A stretch of 64,000 nt of DNA, from assembly GCA_032164295.1 (NCBI GenBank), contig JAJHTX010000013.1, positions 1,426,001-1,490,000 of the forward strand. Reading direction: 5' to 3'. The notes beneath the pieces were generated by a model. That model was not told the DNA's origin. It ran no database searches and saw only the letters and a list, made by a program, of their open reading frames with translations. Made by a program: the position numbers and the translations under genes. The stretch is from Inonotus obliquus. Its lineage: Eukaryota; Basidiomycota; Agaricomycetes; Hymenochaetales; Hymenochaetaceae. Positions 46,514 to 57,777 of the stretch are shown here, piece by piece (the first letter of the stretch is position 1; each line of letters starts with the position of its first letter).

Positions 46514-47889
46514 CATGCGTCTGTCCACCATGCACTTGATACGCTCTGACTCTAATTGCGTGAAGGGTGTGTCCAACAGATGACTGCTTGGTGATCTCCA
46601 CAGGGGGCAAAACAACATATCAAGCATTCAGGCATCATATAAGGCTATACAAGTCTTATAAGGGAGATATAAGAGTACCTGAAGACTTGATTCATTCTCA
46701 TAATATTGCTGAAATTCCTTGTAGTAGCTTATCACACAGAAATAACTAGACAACATATTATTTTATTATCAGTCATTATGAATCAATACTTGAATGCCTT
46801 CTTCAAATCTGTCACCCTTCACTCCGGTCACATCCAGCTGCACATATGTGTTTCGCACGAAGAACACTTCTGGTTCTCCGGCGTGCGAGAACACCATGAA
46901 GAGGTCGTGGAACCTACTCCATCCCTGTCCGAAGGAGGAGGGGCAGGTGTAGGTGATACGCTGGATTCGAGGTTTGTGTGAGTGGAGGAAGAAGAAGAGC
47001 TAGGAGGAGCAGGTGCAGGAGCGGATGTAGATGCCGGGCTGGTAGATGAGGCTCTAGGACTTGCCGGTAACTCCAGCAACACTTTCTGAGATGACGAGAT
47101 ACTACGCAAACTTCATGTAGACATATGAGTGTGATTCCCAAAGGAGGGCGGTGGGGAAGGACTGCTCGAAGGCGGATCGGAGTTTGTGACTCGAAACTGC
47201 ACTGCGAAGGAAGCTAAGGATTACACACTTAGCAGAGCAGTCACATACCTGCCCTCGTGCATTGTGCTCATAGCATCGGCACCATTTCTGGCACTGCTAC
47301 CGCTGCCAGGTGACAGCGCCAAGCTGTAACATGCAGCCGTGCTTGTTGGGAGTGGGGATATGGAGGGCGGGTTCTCTCGAGGTGGTCGGGAAGGTTTCCC
47401 ACAACACACCATCAGAGTTGTGCACTTTGCCCGAGGTGGGGCTTTAACGTTGCATGTTAAGCTCGGACTGACTATCGTCAGTAAGCGTCAGATCAACGAC
47501 ATACTCACTCCACTGGTCAACACCTTCAGCAGTAAGACCAGCAACACTCTGAGGAACTCAGGAACCTTGGTGGATAATGGGAGAGGCGTGAGCATCAGCC
47601 TCTATTGTTATGCCTATATTGACCGTGTTCGAGCTGGCAGATAGAGGGCGAACTGCGACATAACCCGGGATGCTATTATGATCAGTGTTTGATGTGTAAG
47701 GCAACTCTGTTGGAGAACCAGGTTGTGCGTCTAGGAAGGAACCGACAACATGGTGTCTGCTGGTAGGTCGGCTCCGAGGCAAGTTGATGCTGTGATTATA
47801 ACTTTGATGTCGACTCGAGCACGAGGCTGAACCTGAACCTGAGCCTGCAAAGAAACCGCTTCCACTGCTCCATTGTCAGCTCATGCTAT
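46514..47889. other. unresolved segment with a Ser/Pro-rich minus-strand gene remnant
   Basis: 46514-46598 is host sequence of the duplicated unit; at 46598 homology to copy 1 stops (GGTGATCTC then CACAGGGGG). On the minus strand, 47782..47558 (RSRPTSRHHVVGSFLDAQPG, then NSIPGYVAVRPLSASSN) and 47109..46828 (Ser/Pro/Ala-rich, SAPAPAPPSSSSSSTH) read like pieces of a disordered or surface protein, with possible introns between them. No family is recognised and no complete gene could be built. Confidence 0.3.
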
Positions 47890-48835
47890 TTGGTGCACAA
47901 TAAAAGGAGACCTTCTTGTATAGTAAATAGCTTCCTCAACTCGCTGAAATGTGTAAAACCCCAATCGCACTCCTCAGCAATGAAACGATGGTGAGCATCT
48001 AGGGATAGCATTAGTCATCAGTCTGATTTGGATTGTGCCCTGACACGCGAAAGCGATGACTGTTTGGATGATGTGGAAAGTGCAAGATGTACGAGAAACA
48101 GTGTAGATGTGTTAGAAAACGCTCGCCCTAAAGGGACTATACAGTAACCACAATAGGACGGTCCGATAGTGTTATGGGTTCGGCGATGCTTTTCTAAGAG
48201 TTTCCGGAGCCTACTCAGTTTTCACAAGCAGGGCAGATTCCCAAGTATACTAAGCGTTGCCTCAGACACTCTCGTTTATCTGACCAAGTCGGGCCTCAAC
48301 CTTGTTGACAGGCTAGTAGGACAAGTACCCAGCTAAACACAGGTAGGTTGCCGTTCGCAAGCTTCTCTAGTCGGTGGGCAACTAATCAATTGTTTCACGC
48401 CGTAGAGTAAGAGAGGTTAAGCAGATTAGGTGTCTTCAGATAGAAGCTAGATGCCTAAGAGGACTCGGTGTATAAGAGGATCGAAAGAAAGATGGGGATC
48501 TATGGTCTAAGTCTACAACTATTTATACCTTTTCCTTATGTTGTGGATGGACCACTTCCTATGCTCCGTAGTTCCTACTCTCGATCTGATTCGTTATTCT
48601 AGCTTCTTAACTCGTCCGGTATTTCTATTGTTCTGCTGCGGATTGACTCATCGACTGCGCACTGTGCAAGGCGATGACTCGGCATTGACTCATCTTGACT
48701 CGAACTGAATTGAAACCTATGCTCGGGGTCGGCCTTGTGCTGCACCCTGTGCATAGAGTGAGTCAGTGAGTGAGTCATTGAATGCGTGTACGTATGCCAT
48801 TGGTTTTGCATGGCTGCACCGTAGTTAGAGTTCGC

Positions 48836-50115
48836 TAAATGTGCGAGATCGCGTCCAGTACCGGAGGTACCGAGACGAGGGGTGTATGGTTTTAAGTGGG
48901 GGAGGGCTAATATGTGCCGGTACTTAACCAGTACGGTCACGGTACTTGTTGTCTATGAAAAGGGGGAGTGAATGGATGGGCCAGAAGCAAAGAGTATATG
49001 ATTCTGGTATGAAAAGGACAGTTTTGAACATGGGAAAAACTTCGGTATAGGTCGGTATGAGAGAGAACGTAGCAAAACAAGAGTCTAATACCGTGGGAAA
49101 AACCTCGGTACAGGTCGGTACAGAAAGAAAGGGGTCGGTACGTGAAGGTATGTTGTCAAACAAGAAGATCAGTACAGAAACAAAAGGGTGACGTGCAGAA
49201 TGCAAAGGATAACAAAATGTCGGTACTGCAGGAAAACAGCTAGCACGGGATGGTATAGCAAGGGACTGAATGAGGTTGACTGGTGGCTGAAGGTGTCGAC
49301 TGGACTGGGAAGCAAACCTGAGCCCTCACACGGGAGGCTAACTCCGAAGGTTCACTTGAGACGGAACTGGGATGGGATTGGGACGAAGCTTGAGATGAGA
49401 CTGAGACGGAACTGAGAAGGGGGTGAGGAAAACCGAGCCCTCACATTAGAGGCTAGCTCCTAAGATTACCTGGAGAGCTACTACGTACAGGAGGAGATAT
49501 TTATACTACTGTACCGTAGTTAGCTCATAAATCCAAAAGGAGAAAGTAGAAAGAAAGATCAAAACAAAGAAAAGTCTGAAGAGAATTGTAACAAGGAAAG
49601 TGAACATTGCAGCGCCATCAGGGGGACAACAAGAAAGGGTTAGGGAGGACAAGATACCAATGAAAACGTAGCATATAGTACCCCTGGATGAAAAGTCCTC
49701 AGGACAAGAGATCTGCGCCCCTGCTGATTGATACCGACATGTTCCTGGTGGTACCGGACCTGAAAACCTTAATGGATACTGACCCTGAGCTTTCCCAAAG
49801 AACCAGCATGCATAGTCCAACCATCAGGAATGAATACCGTAGAGGGAGACGTCTGATCCATGTCATGAGAGCATGTCGAATAGTCAATTTGTCTCGGTAC
49901 CGGGTTTCTCGGCACTTGGTACTCTCGGTATTCTCGGTACCGGGTTTCTTGGCGCTCGGTACCGGTACTCTCGGTGTTCGGTACTTCGAGAAATGGGACT
50001 GACGGTTTCTCTGGGTGTGCTGGTGGATACTGGAAGGACTGTACCGTAGCATGGGGTAAGCGTAGAATGGGATACCAGGCTTGATACCGAGCTCAGCTGC
50101 ACGTAGTTCTCTTCA
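48836..50115 (-). mobile_element. family-1 solo LTR
   Basis: 1280 bp, TAAATGTGCGAG...TTCTCTTCA on the plus strand (minus-strand sense), 4-bp TSD TCGC at 48832-48835 and 50116-50119. Dense in GTACCG words. A 104-codon sense ORF (49820..49506) ends at the TATA box, as in the other copies. Confidence 0.85.
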
Positions 50116-50243
50116 TCGCTCGTCCGCAGTTGCTTGTGCATTTAAGGAATTCCGTCGGGGTTCCGTTGCATAGCATCTGGGGCTATGAAGGCTGTGATTT
50201 GCTTGTCGCCTCGGGACTCTTGTTCGGGGCCGTCAAGTGTGAT

Positions 50244-50918
50244 TCAACATCGGATATCATTGTGGGGAAACCAAGGTGGTTTAACGTAGGTGCCTATGGC
50301 GATGAGTAGCCGTACACTTCGTCGAGTATCATTCGAAGGTATTCTCCATCCTAGGTATAGGTTTCCTTGTAGTCGAATAGCTTTGCAGTATGCCCATAGT
50401 TCCCTGAGTGTGTTTGCAACCCATGCTGCTGTTATCGGTGATCGGCGATTTGTAACATAGTCTGCACTGATCTCCACGAATGTGCTTGGGCACTCGAGTG
50501 CTAATATGTCGTGGATTCCTACTATTGTCCAGTGCGTCTTTGGTTGCATGCCTATTGCCGTATCCATTGCTATTGTTGACCTCGTGCGATTTTGAATGAC
50601 CTCCGGGGGGTTGTGGTATTCTCGATAAGCTGTTGCTCGTTCGCTGGACACATGATACGTCAACATGCCCATTGCCTCCCGTAGTATTATCTTGTGTAGG
50701 TCTTCGATGATCTGTCGCACTCTTCTGCATTTATAGCAAGCCGTTGGAGGTTGCTGTACTTGCTGCATCGTTTGCGAAGGTTTAGTGTGATCGTCGGGAT
50801 TAGCGTTGCTAGCCGATGCTTCTTGATCGTCGGCTTTGGATTGTATTAGATTCGCGTGTTCTCCGCTTCTCGCTGTCGATCCTGATCGTCTCCGGTCAGT
50901 GAAATTAACCGGTCCCAT
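50244..50918 (-). CDS. conserved 224-residue protein of family 2, copy B
   Basis: ATG at 50918. The N-terminus is polar (MGPVNFTDRRRSGSTARSGE), followed by a Gln-rich stretch, the motif ACYKCRRVRQIIEDLHKII, and a mixed C-terminal region (TIAMDTAIGMQPKTHWTIVG, VANTLRELWAYCKAI, KPPWFPHNDIRC). No known domain, RT or integrase motif. It lies upstream of the element's TATA box, that is, in the U3 region if the element is an LTR. An almost identical ORF is intact in copy C and interrupted in copy A. Function unknown; a Gag-like, regulatory or captured gene are all possible. Confidence 0.5.
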   Translation of the reverse strand: MGPVNFTDRRRSGSTARSGEHANLIQSKADDQEASASNANPDDHTKPSQTMQQVQQPPTACYKCRRVRQIIEDLHKIILREAMGMLTYHVSSERATAYREYHNPPEVIQNRTRSTIAMDTAIGMQPKTHWTIVGIHDILALECPSTFVEISADYVTNRRSPITAAWVANTLRELWAYCKAIRLQGNLYLGWRIPSNDTRRSVRLLIAIGTYVKPPWFPHNDIRC

Positions 50919-51250
50919 CCAGGATAGTTTCGATCGACGTTCCTAATCGAATCAAAATTTCAGCACAATCCTTTCAAGATGGTGGGGTCATTAGGATTCG
51001 AGATGACAAGAGCAAACTGAGCACATGCATGCCATCCCTCTGGTGCTCTCTTTGGATCAGCATAGTCCAGATACACAGATATGGTATTATTCAATAGCGC
51101 GTTTGAATTACTGAAGGGAATAAAAGTATTTGCCTAGTAAGTGTCCAAGAATGAATGGTAAATCGTTATCGCAGTGAAAGGCAAGGATGTACTGATGATG
51201 TCCTCCACACTCAAACTCCGGACTGGTAATCCGGTTATCTCTTGACTCGT

Positions 51251-51887
51251 CTCTATTACTGTACTCTTTCACATGCTCCATCATCCCCACGCCCATGATA
51301 TCCAAACCGGCTGGACCGATAGTGCTATTATGGAGAGCCGAGTCTGGCATTGCTCACTGTACATCGAGTAAATTGAGAATATAGTTTATTCGGAAGAGTT
51401 TCTACTCTGGTTGTCCTCTGTAGGTATTCCATATGACGAAGGTAGAGTTGTTGTTGCTGAGTATGAATGATCTGAGGAGACAGATGAGCTGTTCTTCGAT
51501 GAGGGTACTGGGGGGATGATTGATTGTTTGAGGGGAGAGGAAGGTACTGGTACGAGAGCCGGGGCATCCATTTAGATAGTGAGAGAGTAAGAAAGATGGT
51601 GGAAGAAGGCAGACATTGTTATCACCGTTGGATGAAGCCGGCAATCCTAATCTGTAGACACCCATTGGACAATCAAGTACGAGACAGTAATAGAGACAGA
51701 AACTCTATGCAAACAAGGAAGTGCTCAGACTCGGTGATGAGCTTTGATTCTTGGAGCGGTTGTTGGACTCAGGCATTCAGGTTAGGAGAGCACCATGGGA
51801 ACTCATTGCCTGAGATGTAGGAGATTCTGGATCTGAGGGCCAGATTTTTGAATGAGCCAAGCTGGGCAGCAAACGAAGGAGTATAGG
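51251..51887. other. segment without recognised gene
   Basis: Upstream continuation of the MATH fragment on the minus strand; short open frames only, no domain or convincing splice structure. Confidence 0.3.
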
Positions 51888-52413
51888 CCGGTAAATGTGC
51901 GAGAACGCGGCCGGTACCGGAGGTACCGGTCGAGGGGTGTATGGTATAAGAATACGGGGAGGGCCAAATGAGGCAGTACTTATCCAGTACGCTCACGGTA
52001 CTTGTTGTCTGTAGAAGGGGGATGTAAAGAGAGCCAAAGGAATGGTAGAAAGGGGTGCTGGATCAGCTAGATGTCGGGGGGAATGTGTTCTTGTCTGGAA
52101 TCGAGAGGGTCGGTACCATGGGAAAAACGTCGGTACAGGTCGGTACTTGAACGAACAGGATCGGTATGTGCAGAAACGTTGTAGAACAAAAGCTCAGTAC
52201 AGAAACGAAAGGTGGATGTGCAAAATACGAAGAATAACAAAACGTCGGTACCGTGGGAAAAACATCGGTACAGGTCGGTACTGCAAGGAAACAGCTAGCA
52301 CGGGGTGGTATAGCGAGAAACAGAATGAGGGAGACTGGTAGATGAAGGTGTCGACTGGACTGGGAAGCAAACCTGAGCCCTCGCACGGGAGGCTAACTCC
52401 TGAGGTTCACTTG

Positions 52414-53979
52414 TGAAAGGATTGTGCTGAAATTTTGATTCGATTAGGAACACCGATCGAAACTACCCCGGATGGGACCGGTTAATTTCACTGGCCGGAG
52501 ACGATCAGGATCGACAGCGAGAAGCGAAGAACACGCACGGCTAATACAATCCGAAGCCGACGATCAAGAAGCATCGGCTAGCAACGCTAATCCCGACGAT
52601 CACACTAAACCTTCGCAAACGATGCAGCAAGTACAGCAACCTCCAACGGCTTGCTATAAATGCAGAAGAGTGCGACAGATCATCGAAGACCTACACAAGA
52701 TAATACTACGGGAGGCAACGGGCATGTTGACGTATCATGTGTCCAGCGAACAAGCAACAGCTTATCGAGAATACCACAATCCCCCGGAGGTCGTTCAAAA
52801 TCGCACGAGGTCAACAATAGCAATGGATACGGCAATAGGCATGCAACCAAAGACGCACTGGACAATAGTAGGAATCCACGACATATTAGCACTCGAGTGC
52901 CCAAGCACATTCGTGGAGATCAGTGCAGACTATGTTACGAACTGCCGCTCACCGATAACAGCGGCATGGGTTGCAAACACACTCAGGGAACTATGGGCAT
53001 ACTGCAAAGCTATTCAACTACAAGGAGACCTATACCTAGGCTGGAGAATACCTTCGAATGATACTCGACGAAGTGTACGGCTACTCATCGCCATAGGCAC
53101 CTACGTTAAACCACCTTGGTTTCCCCACGATGATATCCGATGTTGAATCACACTTGACGGCCCCGAACAAGAGTCCCGAGGCGACAAGCAAATCACAGCC
53201 TTCATAGCCCCAGATGCTATGCAACGGAACCCCGACGGAATTCCTTAAATGCACGAGCAACTGCAGACGAGCGAACTCTAACTACGGCGCAGCCATGCAA
53301 AACCAATGGCATACGAACACGCATTCAATGACTCACTCACTGACTCACTCTATGCACAGGGCGCAGCACAAGGCCGACCCCGAGCATAGGTTTCAATTCA
53401 GTTCAAGTCAAGATGAGTCAACGCCGAGTCATCGCCTTGCACAGGGCGCAGTCGATGAGTCAATCCGCAGCAGAACAATAGGAATACCAGACGACTTTGG
53501 AAGCTAGAACAACAAATCAGATCGAGAGTAGGAACTACGGAGCGTAGGAAGTGGTCCGTCCACAACATGAGGAAAGGGTATAAATAGTTGTAGACTTAGA
53601 CCGTAGCTCCCCATCTTTCTTTCGATCGTCTTGTACATTGAGTCCTCTTAGGCATCTAGCTTCTAATCCGAATACCACCTAATCTGCTTAACCTCTCTTA
53701 CACTACGGCGTGGAACGATTGATTAGTCACCCACCGACTAGGGAAGCTTATGAACGGCAGTCGATACTGTCCTACTAGTCTGTCAACGAGGTTGAGGCCC
53801 GACTTGATTAGTAAACGAGAGCGTCTGAGGCAACACTTAGTATACTTGGGAATCTGCCCTGCTTGTGAAAACTGAGTAGGCTCCGGAAACTCTTAGAAAA
53901 GCATCGCCGAACCCGTAACACTGCGGACCATCCTATTGTGGTTACTGTATAGTCCCCTTAGGGCGAGCGTTTTCTAACA
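52414..53979 (+). mobile_element. family-2 LTR-like element, copy C
   Basis: 1566 bp, TGAAAGGATTGTGC...CGTTTTCTAACA, 5-bp TSD ACTTG at 52409-52413 and 53980-53984. Sense is plus: ORF 52472-53146, then a TATA box (TATAAATAG, 53579-53587) and about 390 bp of presumed R-U5. It behaves like a solo LTR with an unusually long, coding U3. Confidence 0.85.
52472..53146 (+). CDS. conserved 224-residue protein of family 2, copy C
   Basis: Same length as copy B, with a handful of substitutions along the protein (for example TNCRS for TNRRS). ATG at 52472, TGA at 53144-53146. Contains the same CYKCRRVRQIIEDL motif and C-terminal WFPHDDIRC. No known domain. Its intact frame on the opposite strand, in a different host context from copy B, argues that the ORF belonged to the element when it was mobile. 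Confidence 0.5.
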   Translation: MGPVNFTGRRRSGSTARSEEHARLIQSEADDQEASASNANPDDHTKPSQTMQQVQQPPTACYKCRRVRQIIEDLHKIILREATGMLTYHVSSEQATAYREYHNPPEVVQNRTRSTIAMDTAIGMQPKTHWTIVGIHDILALECPSTFVEISADYVTNCRSPITAAWVANTLRELWAYCKAIQLQGDLYLGWRIPSNDTRRSVRLLIAIGTYVKPPWFPHDDIRC

Positions 53980-54725
53980 ACTTGAGACGAAACTGGGACA
54001 GAACTTGAGACGAAGCTGAGATGAGACTGAGAAGGGGGTGAGGAAAACCTGAGCCCTCACGCTAGAGGCTAGCTCCTAAGATTACCTGGAGAGCTACTAC
54101 GTACAGGAGGAGATATTTATACTACTGTACCGTAGTTAGCTCATAAATCCAAAAGGAGAAAGTAGAAAGAAAGATCAAAACAAAGAAAAGTCTGAAGAAA
54201 ATTGTAACAAGGAAAGTGAACATTGCAGCGCCATCAGGAGGACAACAAGAAAGGGTTAGGGAGGACAAGATACCAATGAAAACGTAGCATATAGTACCCC
54301 TGGATGAAAAGTCCTCAGGACAAGAGATCTGCGCCCCTGCTGATTGATACCGACACGTTCCTGGTGGTACCGGACCTGAAAACCTTAATGGATACTGACC
54401 CTGAGCTTTCCCAAAGAACCAGCATGCATAGTCCAACCATCAGGAATGAATACCGTAGAGGGAGACGTCTGATCCATGTCATGAGAGCATGTCGAATAGT
54501 CAATTTGTCTCGGTACCGGGTTTCTCGGCACTCGGTACTCTCGGTATTCTCGGTACCGGGTTTCTTGGCGCTCGGTACCGGTACTCTCGGTGTTCGGTAC
54601 TTCGAGAAATGGGACTGACGGTTTCTCTGGGTGTGTAGATGGGACTGTACCGTAGCATGGGGTAAGCATAGAATGGGATACCGGGCTTGATACCGAGCTC
54701 AGCTGCACGTAGTTCTCTTCACCGG

Positions 54726-55261
54726 GCAAGGCATACAGTGGCGAGTGGCACAGCTCATTAACCTGGTGGATTTGATTAAAACTTCACAGACTCACAGTGT
54801 TCCAGGTTATTGACAACTCTGGGTATACACAGATAAGCACTAAAGGCAGAGGTAAGTAGTAAGATGGTAGTGGTAGATAAAGAAGAGACAAGGCAACAAG
54901 GACGTGTCGACTTGGGAATAAGTATGGATGACATCACACGTGACTGCATTTACGCAGCTTCAAAAAAACAGAATCAGCTCAATCCAGACTTTCCTTTGTG
55001 GAATATGATGGTTAAAATCCAATCTGCAGTTTTGGAAGGATAAATCACTCTAAAATATGAATCACATTCTCCCGAGCAGTCTTCTTTTTTCATTGTATGC
55101 TTGACCCAAGCCCTGCAACAAACATACACTTTCCATTGAAGCCTCACTGACTAAAATAATACATGTAGAAATATTGTTGCCATAATCTAATAATGCACCA
55201 ACACATGATATGGTGACTAATAGATTTGAATTACCAAGCAATCTATATAAGGAAAAACATT
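54726..55261. other. AT-rich spacer without recognised gene
   Basis: No domain, no terminal repeats noticed. At about 55262 sequence of the duplicated unit (GGAACCTATGTGGCGAA) resumes. Confidence 0.4.
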
Positions 55262-55394
55262 CTACACCCGATGGAACCTATGTGGCGAAATGCAAACTGC
55301 CTTATTCTAACATTGCTCTCAGGCTGGGGACTCCAGGCTATTTATACGGGCAGTAATGACAGTACTAAGCCTCTGTTTATCGCGCCCTGCAATC

Positions 55395-55873
55395 ATGAGT
55401 GATAGGTTACCGAAGGGAAAGGGGAGGGCGCCGACTCCTGAGGAACCTGGATCTCCGACTCGTGAATCTTTTGACTTCACCCGCGTACCATGGATCCAAA
55501 AAGTGCTCAATAGACTCCGATCGCGTGAGTGTTGGTGCTCTCAGTTAAAACCATGTCTTACATTCTCCAACACAGACTTGCAACCCATGTATCCTGGGCG
55601 TGTAGTTGTTGTAAAATCGGGCTCGCCGTCGAATCTGGAATATTGGTACGTATCTGGTATGTGTCACTTTCCTAAGATACTACATATGAAGCACGTACTT
55701 AATCCGTATAAAATTGAGTTCATGTAAACAATCCGGACGCGGTGATTACCCTCAGGAAAGAGAATAATCGTAAAGCAAATATAGGAGAACTACTGGATTT
55801 TCTGGAAGAGATTACGTCCGACTGGGGGAATGCGATACAGAAGTATGGAATGGAAATGGAAATAGGAGGGTAG
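55395..55873 (+). CDS. orphan three-exon small protein, copy 4 (most diverged)
   Basis: Exons 55395..55524, 55576..55656 and 55719..55873 give 121 residues. Exon phases are those of copies 1-3. The protein has changed a lot (MSDRLPKGKGRAPTPEE; YPGRVVVVKSGSPSNLEYWY; VHVNNPDAVITLRKENN) but remains fully open, with whole-codon length differences in exons 1 and 2. The same conserved promoter block lies upstream (about 55339). Divergence without frame damage points to selection on the protein. Function unknown. Confidence 0.65.
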
Positions 55874-56043
55874 ATTCACACGGTTAAGGACAATGTTGAC
55901 TGGAGTTTTACTATGTTATTTTCGAGCGGCTGTAGGCAGCACTTCACTGTCGTGTATGGGGATACATAGGATTGAATAATGAAACTTCCATTTATGAGAT
56001 GCTATGCGAATTGAGAACTTGCTTCTCGCTCAACTATCCAAGT

Positions 56044-57777
56044 TGCCTTGACCCTAGCAGCCGCTGCACTTCCCCCTGGCTGACCAGCCGCGGTTGAAGT
56101 CCTCCCAATAGCGGTCAGAAATGTATTTACGGAAGAGAAGACCGCCAGTGATCGGTTTTCTCCTGGTAGTGTGAATGCCATAGTCGTGGACGTAGGTGCT
56201 GATCTGTTCTATCTTCCTTTGGCACAGCGCAGGCAAGTGTACATCTCACGACAGGCAGCGGCCGAATGACTTGGATGAGCGTGCCGGCGCTCTTTCTCCT
56301 CCTTAAGTCGTCGCTCCTCATCCTCCATCATCGTTCTTCCTCATCCCTCTCCCTCTCTTCTTCTTCCTTTCGCAAGCGCTCCTTTTCTTCTTCCTCCTTC
56401 CGCTCGCGTTCCTCCTCCGACCTTGCGTGCGTCTTGACTCTTTTCCTCTCCTTATTGCCGCTGCTGCCGCCCGGCCTCCTGTCGTTTCCGCCCCTTAGCC
56501 TCTTTTCGCGTCACACTTCTTCCTCTCCTCCTCCTTCTCTTTCTGCCCGTCTTCCTCGATGCTCTTCTATCTCCAGACGAACTTTCTGTCGCCCTTTCTT
56601 ATCTGAGGGAGGCGTGGAGGATGCTGAAGACGAATAGCGCCGTGCTTTCGAAGTCTATCCAGATCAATGTCATGACTTGATGCAACCGAATTCTTGATAA
56701 TCTTCCGGTGGGGCGAGGCGAGGAAAAGGCATGTTACTACCGTTCGGATCAGGAGGGACAGCATTCACAGGAGGTCTGCCTGGGGCGCTGTTCGGCATCA
56801 TCGTTGGAATTGGGCGAACGAGGACCACTTCCAACACATTCGGATTTTGCATACCCGCAGGAACGAAGGGGCGGATACTGTTGAAACATTGTTGATGCGG
56901 ATATGGCTGAGAAATGAGGGCGAGGTTCAGGCCTGCTTGGCCAGGCGTGTTTTGAGTTTGCGGGGGAGGGACAGCAGGTGATAATGAGTTTGAACGTAAT
57001 GGCGGAGAAGCGACACTCCCAGGGAACATCGCAATTACAAAGGATGAGGTCTTCGTGCTTCCGCACCACCCCGGAAAAATGATGAGACGTCGACTTTCGT
57101 TTTGTGCGTTGTAATGGGGGTCGTACTACTTGGTGCTGCAGTAGGTGTGGATGATGACGACTGGTCCGAAGCACTATATGCCTGCGGCGGCTTTACCATT
57201 ATTGGATATCTAGTTCGCCTTGCTTTTATGGAGCCAAACGACCACGTAGGCCAAGACTCTGATGTCGTGGCTTCTGGTGGGAGGCAGTGAGGACATTGAC
57301 GATGAAGCAGGAGTGGATGGCTTGTCGCTTGATGCGCCTTCCACGGAGACAAAGCTAACCGGGTATGCTGCAATTTCGAGTTACTTAGCTCCTTTGGACG
57401 ACACCATCCTCAACCCGCTCACAATTCCAACAGCATTTCCTCCAAGTTGTGAGACCTTCTCGAATCTGACTGGGATTGCAACTGGGTCGGAGAATCGGCT
57501 GGAGCTGGAGACTGCTATGAGCGAGTTGAAGATGAGGATGGGTTTAGGAGCACCTGCAGAAGAAAGCGACGCGGCTGTCTTTGCAGTGCAGAAGACGACT
57601 ATGAACCCTTGTTCATTCTGCCACAAAGACAAACATAAAAAGAAGTCAGACAAGTCGCAAAATACGGAACTATTAACCTCACAGATGAATGAGACTCGTG
57701 TTTATCACGCTTGTAATGCAAAGGTAATCGTGACTATGTCGATCAAAATAAGCGCACGCGCACAGAACTGCAGCTGA
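56044..57777. other. unresolved segment, possible minus-strand gene or remnant
   Basis: Minus strand: 57373..57035 (Ser/Pro/Thr-rich, then DVSSFFRGGAEARRPHPL), 57029..56670 (Pro-rich, LVRPIPTMMPNSAPGRPPVN), a Glu/Arg/Lys-rich coil near 56400-56310 (KERLRKEEEERERDEEER) and 56236..56054 (ISTYVHDYGIHTTRRKPI). They could be exons of one gene, but in-frame stops separate them and no splice chain was convincing. On the plus strand 57262-57777 is an open frame of 171 codons (with CSFCHKDKHKKK). I cannot decide which strand codes, if either does. Confidence 0.25.

Larger units (their letters stand above)
48110..50976 (-). mobile_element. family-2 LTR-like element, copy B, split by a family-1 LTR
   Basis: TG...CA ends as in copy A; 5-bp TSD AGATG at 48105-48109 and 50977-50981. 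The family-1 LTR at 48836-50115 interrupts it; without this the element is about 1583 bp. Sense is the minus strand. The 224-codon ORF is intact. Confidence 0.85.
47890..51250 (-). pseudogene. USP7/Ubp15-type MATH-domain fragment, second copy
   Basis: On the minus strand, 51240..51205 encodes SPEFECGGH. After a likely intron and a 1-nt deletion near 51115 follow NNTISVYLDYADPKRAPEGW and HACAQFALVISNPNDPTI (to about 50977), where the family-2 element (48110-50976) interrupts. Downstream come IYTVSRTS (about 48100) and HHRFIAEECDWGFTHFSELR near 47985. These are consecutive parts of the MATH domain of USP7/Ubp15. It is better preserved than the copy in the hAT-type element but frameshifted, and the USP catalytic domain is missing. 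Confidence 0.7.
51892..54721 (-). mobile_element. family-1 solo LTR split by family-2 copy C
   Basis: Left part 51892-52413 and right part 53980-54721; TAAATGTGCGAG...TTCTCTTCA, 4-bp TSD CCGG at 51888-51891 and 54722-54725. The insertion at GGTTCACTTG can be checked against the uninterrupted LTRs near 33535 and 43976. TATA box near 54117 (minus sense). Confidence 0.85.

Noticed and set aside
56266..56637. Plus-strand Ser/Leu-rich frame
   Set aside because: It mirrors a Glu/Lys/Arg-rich coiled-coil-like minus frame; the composition is explained by that repeat.
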